Source: Candidatus Cloacimonadota bacterium (GTDB lineage Bacteria; Cloacimonadota; Cloacimonadia; Cloacimonadales; WRIO01). From it: DNA of 5,375 nt. The stretch lies in assembly GCA_017998585.1 (NCBI GenBank), contig JAGOCT010000143.1:1-5375 (forward strand), in the 5' to 3' direction. The position numbers were made by a program, and so were the translations under genes. Position 1 is the stretch's first letter. Each line of letters starts with the position of its first letter. The notes under the pieces were generated by a model, which saw nothing but the letters and a program-made list of their open reading frames with translations, searched no databases and had not been told where the DNA came from. Of the stretch, positions 1 to 5,375 are shown one piece after another.

Positions 1-234
1 CAATTCATTATTGAAGCAGTCATGATTAGTGCACTCGGTGGTATTATCGGTATATTGCTTGGGTTTGGAACGTCTATGGTACTGGAGAAGATTATGAAGT
101 GGTGTATTGCGATTACCTCCTGGTCAGTCATTTTATCCGTTACTTTTTCCTGTGCAATCGGCATTTTCTTCGGCTGGTATCCTGCGAAAAAGGCCGCTAA
201 TCTCAATCTGATTGATGCCCTGAGATATGAATAG
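1..234 (+). CDS. ABC transporter permease, MacB/FtsX family (3' end only)
   Basis: This is the last 77 codons of a gene that begins before the window; the frame is open from base 1 and stops at TAG 232-234. The peptide starts QFIIEAVMISALGGIIGILLG and ends with a YPAKKAANLNLIDALRYE tail. That is the classic C-terminus of the FtsX-like permease domain in MacB/LolC-type ABC transporters: a Gly-rich penultimate membrane helix, a Trp-Ser loop (TSWSVILS), a last helix (about residues 40-60 of the fragment), then YPA.KAA...IDALRYE on the cytoplasmic side. Family knowledge: these permeases work with a cytoplasmic ATPase in mechanotransmission-type export of peptides, macrolides or lipoproteins, often with a periplasmic adaptor. 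The substrate cannot be told from this fragment, and the ATPase and adaptor would lie upstream, outside the window. No strong terminator is visible after the stop. Confidence 0.92.
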   Translation, partial: QFIIEAVMISALGGIIGILLGFGTSMVLEKIMKWCIAITSWSVILSVTFSCAIGIFFGWYPAKKAANLNLIDALRYE

Positions 235-374
235 CAGCGTCTTTTCAATATGCTGATTCAAATGCTGTCTTCTTAGAACAATTTAATCAAATACATCAGC
301 CAGGATAGTCATCAGAAATCTTTCTATTTGGCAATTTCATGAATTTTATTATTTTCTTTAAAAAAGGAGATAAC
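235..374 (+). other. Intergenic gap between permease and barrel genes
   Basis: These 140 bases hold no credible gene. They are AT-rich. A TTGGCA at 328-333 resembles a -35 box, but the nearest TATTAT (347-352) is only 13 bases away, so I do not call a promoter. No hairpin with a T-run follows the permease stop, so read-through from the permease gene into the barrel gene is possible. The gap length still suggests that the downstream pair has its own promoter here. Confidence 0.4.
364..370 (+). promoter_or_regulatory. Ribosome binding site fixing the barrel gene start at 375
   Basis: AAGGAGA lies at 364-370, with AGGAG ending five bases before the ATG at 375. An in-frame ATG at 339 has no Shine-Dalgarno sequence before it and would add 12 residues (MNFIIFFKKGDN) ahead of a normal signal peptide. 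The 375 start is therefore preferred. Confidence 0.85.
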
Positions 375-1118
375 ATGAAAGTCAATAATAGATATTTCTT
401 ACAGATACTTCTAATGACTGCCTGGCTTACAGTCGCATTTGCCCAAACGTCTTTTGATTTGGAATCAGGGTTGGTTTCTAATGCAATGAACGATGTCGGA
501 ATACCAGGTGATACTGGTACCCGCTTTTCTCTGACAGAGGATCTGTCCTCAGATGCACAAGCATTTTTAAGATTAAGAGTTTCTCATACATTTGGAGAAA
601 AGCATACGTTTTCTGTTTTATACGCACCACTTGAAGTAAAAGCATCAGGCAGATCTGACAAGACAATTGATTTTGCCGGTGTCACTTTTCCTGCAAATGA
701 AAATCTCAATGCAATTTATATGTTCAATTCTTATCGGCTGACCTATCGTTACGATTTCATTCAGACCACTGCAAATGAATTTGGTATGGGTTTAACTGCT
801 AAAATCAGAGATGCAAAAATTGCTTTAGAAGGAAATGGACTCTCTGGAGAAAAGACAAATGTAGGTTTTGTTCCCATCATCAATTTCCGATATCGTCATT
901 ATTTTTCTGACAAGTTCTCTTTTCTGCTGGAGGGTGATGCCCTGGCTGCACCACAAGGCAGAGCTGAAGATGTCTTACTGGCTGCAACTTATTCGATTAA
1001 CCCAAAGCTATCTCTCAAAGCCGGATATCGCATCTTAGAAGGAGGCTCAGACAATGACGAAGTATATGGATTTGCTTTATTCAACTATGCGGTGCTGGGT
1101 GCAACAATAAAATTTTAA
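375..1118 (+). CDS. Predicted outer-membrane beta-barrel protein
   Basis: The protein is 247 residues from the ATG at 375. It opens with a signal peptide: MKVNNRYF, a hydrophobic core ILLMTAWLTVAFA, and a likely cleavage after Ala23 (AFA|QT). The mature part is rich in alternating hydrophobic/polar stretches typical of beta-strands, such as FLRLRVSHTF and HTFSVLYAPLEV (about 64-88), SYRLTYRYDF (119-128), INFRYRHYF (169-177), LSLKAGYRI (212-220), and the last strand YAVLGATIKF. A terminal Phe on the last strand is the usual signal for BAM-dependent insertion into the outer membrane. The strands are joined by loops containing Gly, Asp and Asn. I do not recognise the family well enough to name it; the size would suit a barrel of about 8-12 strands. 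The function could be a pore, an adhesion role or a structural one. The peroxidase gene starts 12 bases after the stop, so the two are probably cotranscribed. An upstream start at 339 is possible but unlikely. Confidence 0.75.
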   Translation: MKVNNRYFLQILLMTAWLTVAFAQTSFDLESGLVSNAMNDVGIPGDTGTRFSLTEDLSSDAQAFLRLRVSHTFGEKHTFSVLYAPLEVKASGRSDKTIDFAGVTFPANENLNAIYMFNSYRLTYRYDFIQTTANEFGMGLTAKIRDAKIALEGNGLSGEKTNVGFVPIINFRYRHYFSDKFSFLLEGDALAAPQGRAEDVLLAATYSINPKLSLKAGYRILEGGSDNDEVYGFALFNYAVLGATIKF

Positions 1119-1121
1119 AAA

Positions 1122-1125
1122 GAGG
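1122..1125 (+). promoter_or_regulatory. Ribosome binding site for the long peroxidase start
   Basis: GAGG, within AAAGAGGAC, ends five bases before the ATG at 1131. It supports the long, signal-peptide-bearing form. It sits in the 12-base gap after the barrel gene stop, a spacing that suits translational coupling. Confidence 0.65.
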
Positions 1126-1130
1126 ACATC

Positions 1131-1688
1131 ATGATAAATATATTCAGACTCACTGTTACAATCATCATTCTAATAGGAGGTATTAGTATGCTCGCAGCAA
1201 CATCTATTTATGACATCAATCTTAAACGTATTGACGGTCAGGAAATAAAACTGGAGACTTACAAAGGGAAAGTTCTCTTAATTGTAAATACTGCCAGTAA
1301 ATGTGGATTTACAAAACAGTATGATGGCTTACAGGAATTATATACACGGTACGAAAAAGAAGGCTTTGTAGTTCTTGGTTTTCCTGCCAACAATTTCTTA
1401 AATCAGGAACCAGGCGAAAATAAAGAGATAGAAAGCTTTTGCCGTTTGAATTACGGTGTTTCCTTCCCAATGTTTGAGAAGATTTCCGTTGCCGGTAAAT
1501 CAATCCACCCCCTCTATCAGTACCTTACAGACAAAAAAACGAATCCGGCTTTTGGTGGTAAAATCAGTTGGAATTTCAATAAATTTCTCGTTTCGCGAGA
1601 AGGGAAAATACTCAATCGATTTGGTTCTACTACCACACCTTTAGATAATGCGGTTATCACTTCGATTGAAAAAGCGCTAAAAGAATGA
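1131..1688 (+). CDS. Glutathione peroxidase family thiol peroxidase, probably exported
   Basis: The product is 185 residues and belongs to the glutathione peroxidase family, which reduces hydrogen peroxide and organic or lipid hydroperoxides. The catalytic tetrad of the family is intact: Cys58 in NTASKCGFT (Cys in place of selenocysteine), Gln92 in NQEPG, and Trp147-Asn148 in WNFNKF. A second cysteine, Cys104 in ESFCRLNYGVSFP, sits where the resolving cysteine of thioredoxin-dependent 2-Cys members such as yeast Gpx3 lies. I infer a thioredoxin-like reductant rather than glutathione. The usual FPCNQF segment reads FPANNF here. The first 20 or so residues (MINIFRLTVTIIILIGGISM, then LAA) look like a signal peptide or membrane anchor, which would place the enzyme in the periplasm. 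An internal ATG at 1188 with a stronger ribosome site would instead give a cytoplasmic protein of 166 residues, close to the usual family length. The gene lies 12 bases after the barrel gene and is likely in the same operon. Confidence 0.95.
   Translation: MINIFRLTVTIIILIGGISMLAATSIYDINLKRIDGQEIKLETYKGKVLLIVNTASKCGFTKQYDGLQELYTRYEKEGFVVLGFPANNFLNQEPGENKEIESFCRLNYGVSFPMFEKISVAGKSIHPLYQYLTDKKTNPAFGGKISWNFNKFLVSREGKILNRFGSTTTPLDNAVITSIEKALKE
1175..1180 (+). promoter_or_regulatory. Internal Shine-Dalgarno AGGAGG before a second peroxidase start
   Basis: AGGAGG at 1175-1180 is followed seven bases later by an in-frame ATG at 1188 (MLAATSIYDINLKRIDG). It matches the anti-Shine-Dalgarno sequence better than the site serving the ATG at 1131. 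The same bases encode Ile-Gly-Gly of the putative signal peptide, so coincidence is possible. It may allow a second, cytoplasmic form. Confidence 0.5.
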
Positions 1689-1865
1689 TATTCGCTTTAG
1701 ATGATATGTTTTGCCTTTGTCAGGATTGAGGGTAAGTTTATCTTGGGAATATGAAGTATCAATCTATCAAATTGGATTAACCAAGGGATAAAAAATGGAT
1801 CTTATACTCACAAAATTACAGTTAAACATTATAAATCTGCCATGTTTTTTTTAATACCTGAACCC

Positions 1866-1882
1866 AAAAAAGTAACTTTTTT
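1866..1882. terminator. A/T palindrome, possible weak bidirectional terminator
   Basis: AAAAAAGT (1866-1873) and ACTTTTTT (1875-1882) form a perfect palindrome around A1874. In RNA this folds as a seven-pair stem with a three-base loop, and its descending arm is itself a U-run on either strand. Only one G-C pair holds it, so it would be a weak terminator at best. It could equally be a protein-binding site or just low-complexity DNA. T8 at 1845-1852 lies close by. Confidence 0.3.
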
Positions 1883-1910
1883 ATGACTCTGTTCTCTCTT
1901 CATTCCTTTT

Positions 1911-1932
1911 CCTTTCCTTATCCTTTCCTTAT
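1911..1932. repeat. Two perfect tandem copies of an 11-bp unit
   Basis: CCTTTCCTTAT occurs at 1911-1921 and again at 1922-1932, with a degenerate partial copy (TTCCTTTT, 1903-1910) just before. The surroundings from about 1887 to 1932 are almost all pyrimidine on this strand. Such tracts arise by slippage and may differ in length between strains. No function is evident. Confidence 0.75.
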
Positions 1933-2045
1933 CAGAAGCTTAATACATATAATGCAAAAAAAAGGTTTCAGCTTTGATTCCTCATTGCTTTATGTTTCTA
2001 ATCTGATCATGGAGACTTAACGTAAGTTTACAATGAATTTGATAA

Positions 2046-2066
2046 AGCTGTGAGATCATATCAGCT
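2046..2066. repeat. Short inverted repeat, small hairpin
   Basis: AGCTG (2046-2050) pairs with CAGCT (2062-2066) across an 11-base loop. Alone it is unremarkable. It is listed because it stands directly before two longer hairpins and may be part of the same structured segment. Confidence 0.35.
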
Positions 2067-2069
2067 GGA

Positions 2070-2094
2070 TAATGTCTGGTATCGCCAGACGTTA
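2070..2094. repeat. Inverted repeat, 10-pair hairpin with a 5-base loop
   Basis: TAATGTCTGG (2070-2079) pairs with CCAGACGTTA (2085-2094) around the loop TATCG. Six pairs (GTCTGG/CCAGAC) are perfect Watson-Crick, followed by one T-G wobble and three A-T pairs. No run of T follows on either strand, so it is not a standard intrinsic terminator. It lies about 95 bases past the channel gene stop and could be part of that transcript's 3' end or of a structured RNA. Confidence 0.6.
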
Positions 2095-2129
2095 AATTAT
2101 CAAACGATAGATAAATAGCATATTGGAAT

Positions 2130-2153
2130 AGTCCAACTAAGGATAGTTGGACT
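2130..2153. repeat. Perfect 10-bp inverted repeat with 4-base loop
   Basis: AGTCCAACTA (2130-2139) and TAGTTGGACT (2144-2153) pair perfectly around AGGA. A second small hairpin, CTTAC (2152-2156) with GTAAG (2161-2165), overlaps its right foot. The 8-bp arms AATAGCAT (2114-2121) and ATGCTATT (2182-2189) enclose both. The position, 35 bases past the channel gene stop on the minus strand, fits a 3'-end stabiliser or terminator, but there is no clear T-run on either strand. The pairing itself is certain; the role is not. Confidence 0.65.
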
Positions 2154-2187
2154 TACATTTGTAAGCATAAAGTCCTCGGTGATGCTA

Positions 2188-3132
2188 TTATGAAGTAATA
2201 TTGGACAATTTATGATTGACAAGACACAAGTTTGAAGGTTTTATTAATTCAGAAGCACTATCTTGAGTCATACGGAAAGTCGGATATGCCAGTGAGATTG
2301 AATTTTCTTTTGAAAAAGCAATTAATGTCGCTTCCCAAATCGCTTCTGTGCTGTCTCGCCGCTGTCTGATTTCTGTCAGATATCGAATTGTCAGCAGAAT
2401 ACCACTATCAGTAACTGAGGTATATACTTTTGGTGACAGATTTTGATATAAGATCAAAAATTGTTTAGCTGCCTTGTGGATTTCCGCTTCAGCTTCATCA
2501 GTGATAGACAAAGAGATAATATTTGCAACATCCTGTAAGATTAATTTTGCTTTTTCCCAATCGCTGTCGAATGTGATCATCACAGGAATTTCATGCCATA
2601 TATATTTAAAGCCCATATCATAATTACATAAAGGCTGTAAAAAGACTAATCCATTTGGAATATGTATGATTCTACCTGTACTCTGATCTGCTTTGACCCA
2701 ATTGCCTATCTCAAGGATTGTAAATTGAAAAGGACGGATATCAATCACATCTCCTGAAAAATCTCCGATCTGAATCCGATTCCCTACTTCAAACGGTTTT
2801 CGCCAAACGATAAACAACCAGCCTGCCAGATTGACAAGCATATCCTTCAATGCAATCGCAAAACCTGCACTCACCAAACCAATAAATGTCGTTAATGAAC
2901 TGATCGCTTGAACCCATACTCTTGATACGATTAATGTTACAACAAATATTGTGGAATAGCTGATGGTCTTTTTCCAGTTGAACAACACTTTTGGATTTTT
3001 GATATGTCGCTCTGCAAAATTCATAATGAATCTATGAGCTATCATCCCAAAGATTATGATCATGAAAGAAAGAGCTATTTTATAATAAGGTTCTCTTTGT
3101 AAAAGGCTTATGAATGTTTCTATGGGTCTCAT
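2188..3132 (-). CDS. MscS-family small-conductance mechanosensitive channel
   Basis: The 314-residue product is a compact MscS-type channel of the inner membrane, which opens under membrane tension to release solutes during hypo-osmotic shock. Three membrane segments are visible: about 18-38 (YKIALSFMIIIFGMIAHRFI), 57-75, and the pore-lining TM3 at about 79-110 (TTFIGLVSAGFAIALKDMLV, then NLAGWLF). The conserved junction to the beta domain follows: RKPFEVGNRIQIGDFSGDVIDI (111-132, split here as RKPFEVGNRIQIG and DFSGDVIDI), then RIIHIPNG (154-161). The C-terminal alpha/beta domain ends near YPTFR (283-287), with a 27-residue tail after it. A short insert, NWVKADQSTGR (144-154), lies just before IHIPNG and is seen in one MscS subgroup. 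The start at 3132 has a purine-rich but modest ribosome site (GAGAGA). The gene converges on the peroxidase gene and is separated from the upstream minus-strand gene by a probable terminator, so it is likely transcribed alone. Confidence 0.95.
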   Translation of the reverse strand: MRPIETFISLLQREPYYKIALSFMIIIFGMIAHRFIMNFAERHIKNPKVLFNWKKTISYSTIFVVTLIVSRVWVQAISSLTTFIGLVSAGFAIALKDMLVNLAGWLFIVWRKPFEVGNRIQIGDFSGDVIDIRPFQFTILEIGNWVKADQSTGRIIHIPNGLVFLQPLCNYDMGFKYIWHEIPVMITFDSDWEKAKLILQDVANIISLSITDEAEAEIHKAAKQFLILYQNLSPKVYTSVTDSGILLTIRYLTEIRQRRDSTEAIWEATLIAFSKENSISLAYPTFRMTQDSASELIKPSNLCLVNHKLSNITS

Positions 3133-3198
3133 TTATTCTCTCTTTCCATATCCATTTAATCGTATGTGTCCCTTCTCTTAGGGATTAAAATGAGAAAC

Positions 3199-3232
3199 CC
3201 GCAACTATATAATTCGCATGATATAGTTGCGG
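3199..3232 (-). terminator. Probable terminator of the propeller gene (12-bp perfect stem)
   Basis: CCGCAACTATAT (3199-3210) and ATATAGTTGCGG (3221-3232) pair perfectly across a 10-base loop. On the minus strand the stem begins about ten bases after the propeller gene stop, and GTTTCTCATTTT follows it, a loose T-rich tail. This fits a rho-independent terminator between the propeller gene and the channel gene. The interrupted T-tract makes efficiency uncertain. A smaller stem, TCCCT (3169-3173) with AGGGA (3180-3184), lies beside it in the channel gene leader. Confidence 0.65.
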
Positions 3233-3242
3233 TGATAAGCGG

Positions 3243-5339
3243 TTATTTTAACAACATGGCTTTTTTAGTTCCCTGATATTCAGGACTGATCAATCGAATG
3301 AAATAAATACCGCTGGATACGGTTTTATTCTGATTATCTTTTCCATTCCAGAAAAGCGTATGTTCACCTGCATTAAAATAGGATTGTGGATAGCTTTTTA
3401 CCAGCTGGCCTTTGATATTATAAATATTGATTTCCACAGAGTTAGCCTGATGAAGTGTAAAAGAGATATGGGTATCCGGATTGAAAGGATTAGGATAAAC
3501 TCTGATTCTATCACTTGTTTGCGAAATAACAGATTCATCTCCGGAAACAGCCTGAGTTTCGTTGAATGCGATTAAACCATAACTACTGCTGTAAAATTTA
3601 TTATTGTTGCTGTCAATCGCAAAGCTTGGCTTATAAATACAATTATTATACAAAGGAATGTCATACACCATCAGATCAGAATTTTCAACGGTGTAATAGT
3701 TGAAAGCGCCTAAAACGCCGATATGTTGATTGGAGTCCAGTTTCATTTGTGTTGTATATTCAGGTATCGCCCCATAGTTGATGATATTGTTGTTATTAAA
3801 GAAGTAAAGGGAATCATTGCTGATGTAATAATATTCTTCTGGATTGACGGCACAATAGTTTTTAACATTTGAGCGTACAAGAGTCGTCTGATCGGTATTT
3901 TGATTATAGTAAAACAGATTGTAATAATTTTGAAACCAGATATTGTTTTCCTGATCAATACTCAGATTGCAGTTGCTGTTATTTGGACTCACTAAATTGT
4001 GATTCAGGCTGATCTGGTAAATCTGATTATTTTCACTATAATGCAGTTTGTTATCAAAAGAAGTAAGCCATATCTTCTGATTGTTGTCAGGGATGAGATC
4101 ATTATAATATTTTTGACTTGCAATCGGAGGGTTAATGATCCAGTTTATACCATCATATCTGATGAATTTAATTTGATTTTCTTCCTGCATTAAGCAGATA
4201 AGTTGATTGTCCTGAGTAAAATTAAAATTGATCAGGTTTGTAAAATCAATGTTTGTATTGTCCTGATTGAAGTAAGTCCAGGTGTTGTTTTTTCTAACAG
4301 ACAGACTGTTACTGTTTTTTGTCCATAAAGAATTGTCAGAGGGGTTAATCCTGATCTGATCAAAATATCTTTGATTATTGTAATTGCCAGGAAAGAGAAG
4401 GTCAAAACCATTACAATAGTTACCTGGATTTCCTGACTTTAACAGGGCAAAATAGTTGTCAACATAGAGATGACCGTTAAAAGCAAAGAGATCTTTTAAA
4501 TTTCCAATCTCAAAATTGTTAACATTCAAGCTGTTATTCGTAAAAAAAAGGTCTGATTCATAACAAGAGAAATAGACCTGATCTCCAATTGTTTCGATCT
4601 CTTCAACTTTATAATAGTCTCCGACCTGTTCACACAATTGATTCATGATTCTGAGTAATCCATCATGGGTGCCAATCCATAAAGTACCATCTTCAAACTG
4701 GTCAATATCAGTAATAAAATTGATTGAAATCCCATTCATACTGGTGATTTGAGTCCATGTATTATTTTGATAGTGGAATAAACCATAATCCCAAGTGCCT
4801 ACCCAAAGGGAAGCATCAGTTACATCCTGAAAAATGACACTGATCTTGTTTAAATCAACTCCGGTATTTACAGGATTAAATTGAGTCCACCCCAAATTAT
4901 CGGTATTGAATTGTAATAGCCCATTTGAATAGGTACCAATCCAGAGATTGTCACTATTGTCCATGTACAGTTTCAAATAATATGGAGTGTTTTCTGTTAT
5001 CCCACTATTGTAAACTGTTATAATACCATTGTTAAGACAATTTACAATAATGACATTTTCGTCAGTTTTGCTTAAGAACCATACGTTTTCCGATGAATCA
5101 ACGACAATCTCCCTGACAATTTCAGGGTTAAATCCGGGGATACTCATAAATGTTTTTTCTTGATTCTGGGTATTGTACTTCGTTATTCCCAATACATTCG
5201 TCATATAGAGACAATTTCCCTGCCCGGTTAAATCGGAAAATGGCTGCCCATAAGAGTAGATTTGATAATCAACATTGGCAAACAGAAAAGAAACAGGTAA
5301 AAGAACAAACAGCATTATACCCAATCGTATAATTTTCAT
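3243..5339 (-). CDS. Secreted propeller-repeat protein with C-terminal sorting domain
   Basis: The 698-residue protein starts with a signal peptide (MKIIRLGIMLFVLLPVSFLF, likely cut after Ala21). The body carries spaced motifs of the two-component-regulator propeller type (blade signature D..NLWIGT..GL), clearest at 126-145 (NLWIGTYSNGLLQF), 175-192 (SLWVGTWDYGLFHY) and 216-231 (TLWIGTHDGLLRI). Weaker copies lie near 80-90, 332-358, 418-437, 462-481 and 576-595. This suggests one or more beta-propellers, with the later blades degenerate and very rich in Asn and Tyr. From about 612 a C-terminal domain follows: RVYPNPFNPDT, ISFTL, VEINIYNIKGQLVKS, WNGKDNQ, SSGIYFIRL, ending KKAMLLK. That matches type A T9SS sorting or FlgD-like Ig domains, which direct proteins across the outer membrane and often to the cell surface. 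No kinase or DNA-binding domain is present, so it is not itself a regulator. The ligand is unknown. It stands alone, with a terminator behind it. Confidence 0.88.
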   Translation of the reverse strand: MKIIRLGIMLFVLLPVSFLFANVDYQIYSYGQPFSDLTGQGNCLYMTNVLGITKYNTQNQEKTFMSIPGFNPEIVREIVVDSSENVWFLSKTDENVIIVNCLNNGIITVYNSGITENTPYYLKLYMDNSDNLWIGTYSNGLLQFNTDNLGWTQFNPVNTGVDLNKISVIFQDVTDASLWVGTWDYGLFHYQNNTWTQITSMNGISINFITDIDQFEDGTLWIGTHDGLLRIMNQLCEQVGDYYKVEEIETIGDQVYFSCYESDLFFTNNSLNVNNFEIGNLKDLFAFNGHLYVDNYFALLKSGNPGNYCNGFDLLFPGNYNNQRYFDQIRINPSDNSLWTKNSNSLSVRKNNTWTYFNQDNTNIDFTNLINFNFTQDNQLICLMQEENQIKFIRYDGINWIINPPIASQKYYNDLIPDNNQKIWLTSFDNKLHYSENNQIYQISLNHNLVSPNNSNCNLSIDQENNIWFQNYYNLFYYNQNTDQTTLVRSNVKNYCAVNPEEYYYISNDSLYFFNNNNIINYGAIPEYTTQMKLDSNQHIGVLGAFNYYTVENSDLMVYDIPLYNNCIYKPSFAIDSNNNKFYSSSYGLIAFNETQAVSGDESVISQTSDRIRVYPNPFNPDTHISFTLHQANSVEINIYNIKGQLVKSYPQSYFNAGEHTLFWNGKDNQNKTVSSGIYFIRLISPEYQGTKKAMLLK

Positions 5340-5343
5340 AAGA

Positions 5344-5349
5344 CCTCCT
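5344..5349 (-). promoter_or_regulatory. Strong Shine-Dalgarno site of the propeller gene
   Basis: On the minus strand AGGAGG, inside AAGGAGGTC, ends four bases before the ATG at 5339-5337 and follows a run of nine A. It is an almost perfect match to the anti-Shine-Dalgarno sequence and fixes the start. Only about 25 bases lie upstream before the window edge, too few to judge the promoter. Confidence 0.85.
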
Positions 5350-5375
5350 TTTTTTTTAATACATAAGCATTAAAT

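Larger units (their letters stand above)
1689..2187. other. Long intergenic region between convergent genes
   Basis: Nearly 500 bases separate the peroxidase stop from the channel stop, and I see no gene with recognisable protein features. The stretch is AT-rich and holds: a weak imperfect stem over the peroxidase stop (AAAGCG 1671-1676 against CGCTTT 1693-1698); T8 at 1845-1852; a palindrome at 1866-1882; a tandem repeat in a pyrimidine tract (1911-1932); and a run of hairpins from 2046 to 2165. The 9-mer GTAAGTTTA occurs twice (1732-1740 and 2022-2030), which may be chance. Tiny reading frames exist (1795-1854 and 1952-2020 plus; 2168-2100 minus) but none is convincing. It could be a decayed gene, a long 3' region with terminators, or the site of a small RNA. 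Confidence 0.6.

Noticed and set aside
328..352. Possible promoter TTGGCA with TATTAT before the barrel gene
   Set aside because: The spacer is only 13 bases, and the consensus used by this organism is unknown.
339..374. In-frame upstream ATG adding 12 residues to the barrel protein
   Set aside because: No ribosome site precedes it, while the ATG at 375 has AAGGAG at ideal spacing and begins a normal signal peptide.
1795..1854. 19-codon plus-strand reading frame with a purine-rich sequence before its ATG
   Set aside because: Too short to support from sequence alone; it ends in a T-run and has no recognisable features. It is mentioned only as something to check.
1952..2020. 22-residue plus-strand reading frame in the intergenic region
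   Set aside because: No Shine-Dalgarno sequence before the ATG, and no similarity that I recognise.
2100..2168. 22-residue minus-strand reading frame with GAGGA before its ATG, just after the channel gene
   Set aside because: It runs through the hairpin arms, which explain the sequence better, and it shows no protein-like character beyond chance.
2114..2189. The 8-bp inverted arms read as terminal repeats of a tiny mobile element
   Set aside because: The arms are short, one overlaps the channel gene stop codon, and no flanking target-site duplication is visible.
3999..4193. Open frames on the plus strand, and in other minus frames, inside the propeller gene (also near 3360-3575, 3743-3958 and 5150-5332)
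   Set aside because: They lie antisense or out of frame within a long, well-supported gene, and their translations show no domain-like pattern.

Overview
The window looks like part of a chromosome from a Gram-negative (two-membrane) bacterium with an AT-rich genome, probably in the FCB group. The main clue is the large minus-strand protein. It is secreted, has two-component-regulator-type propeller motifs, and ends in a C-terminal domain with the PNPFNP motif and a basic 'KKAMLLK' tail, as in type A type IX secretion (T9SS) or FlgD-like sorting domains. That combination is common in Cloacimonadota, Bacteroidota and relatives. Assignment to Cloacimonadota is my inference from style and cannot be proven here. 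An exported beta-barrel protein ending in Phe supports an outer membrane.

Layout, plus strand: (1) the 3' end of a MacB/FtsX-type ABC transporter permease (1-234). (2) A 140-bp gap, then a signal-peptide-bearing predicted outer-membrane beta-barrel protein (375-1118). (3) 12 bp later, a thiol-type glutathione peroxidase family protein (1131-1688), probably in the same operon. (4) An almost 500-bp intergenic stretch with no convincing gene (1689-2187). It holds a low-GC palindrome, an 11-bp tandem repeat in a pyrimidine tract and several hairpins near its right end.

Layout, minus strand: (5) a small MscS-type mechanosensitive channel (3132-2188), converging on the peroxidase gene. (6) A 110-bp gap with a 12-bp perfect inverted repeat that probably terminates the next gene. 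(7) A 698-residue secreted propeller protein with a C-terminal sorting domain (5339-3243), preceded by a near-perfect Shine-Dalgarno site.

The genes read as ordinary envelope functions: export or efflux, an outer-membrane barrel, peroxide defence, osmotic release and a secreted or surface protein. Only the barrel/peroxidase pair looks like a functional unit. I found no mobile element, CRISPR array, tRNA or rRNA, and no clear sign of an undescribed multi-gene system. The points most worth a second look are the two possible translation starts of the peroxidase (exported versus cytoplasmic) and the hairpin-rich DNA between the convergent genes.
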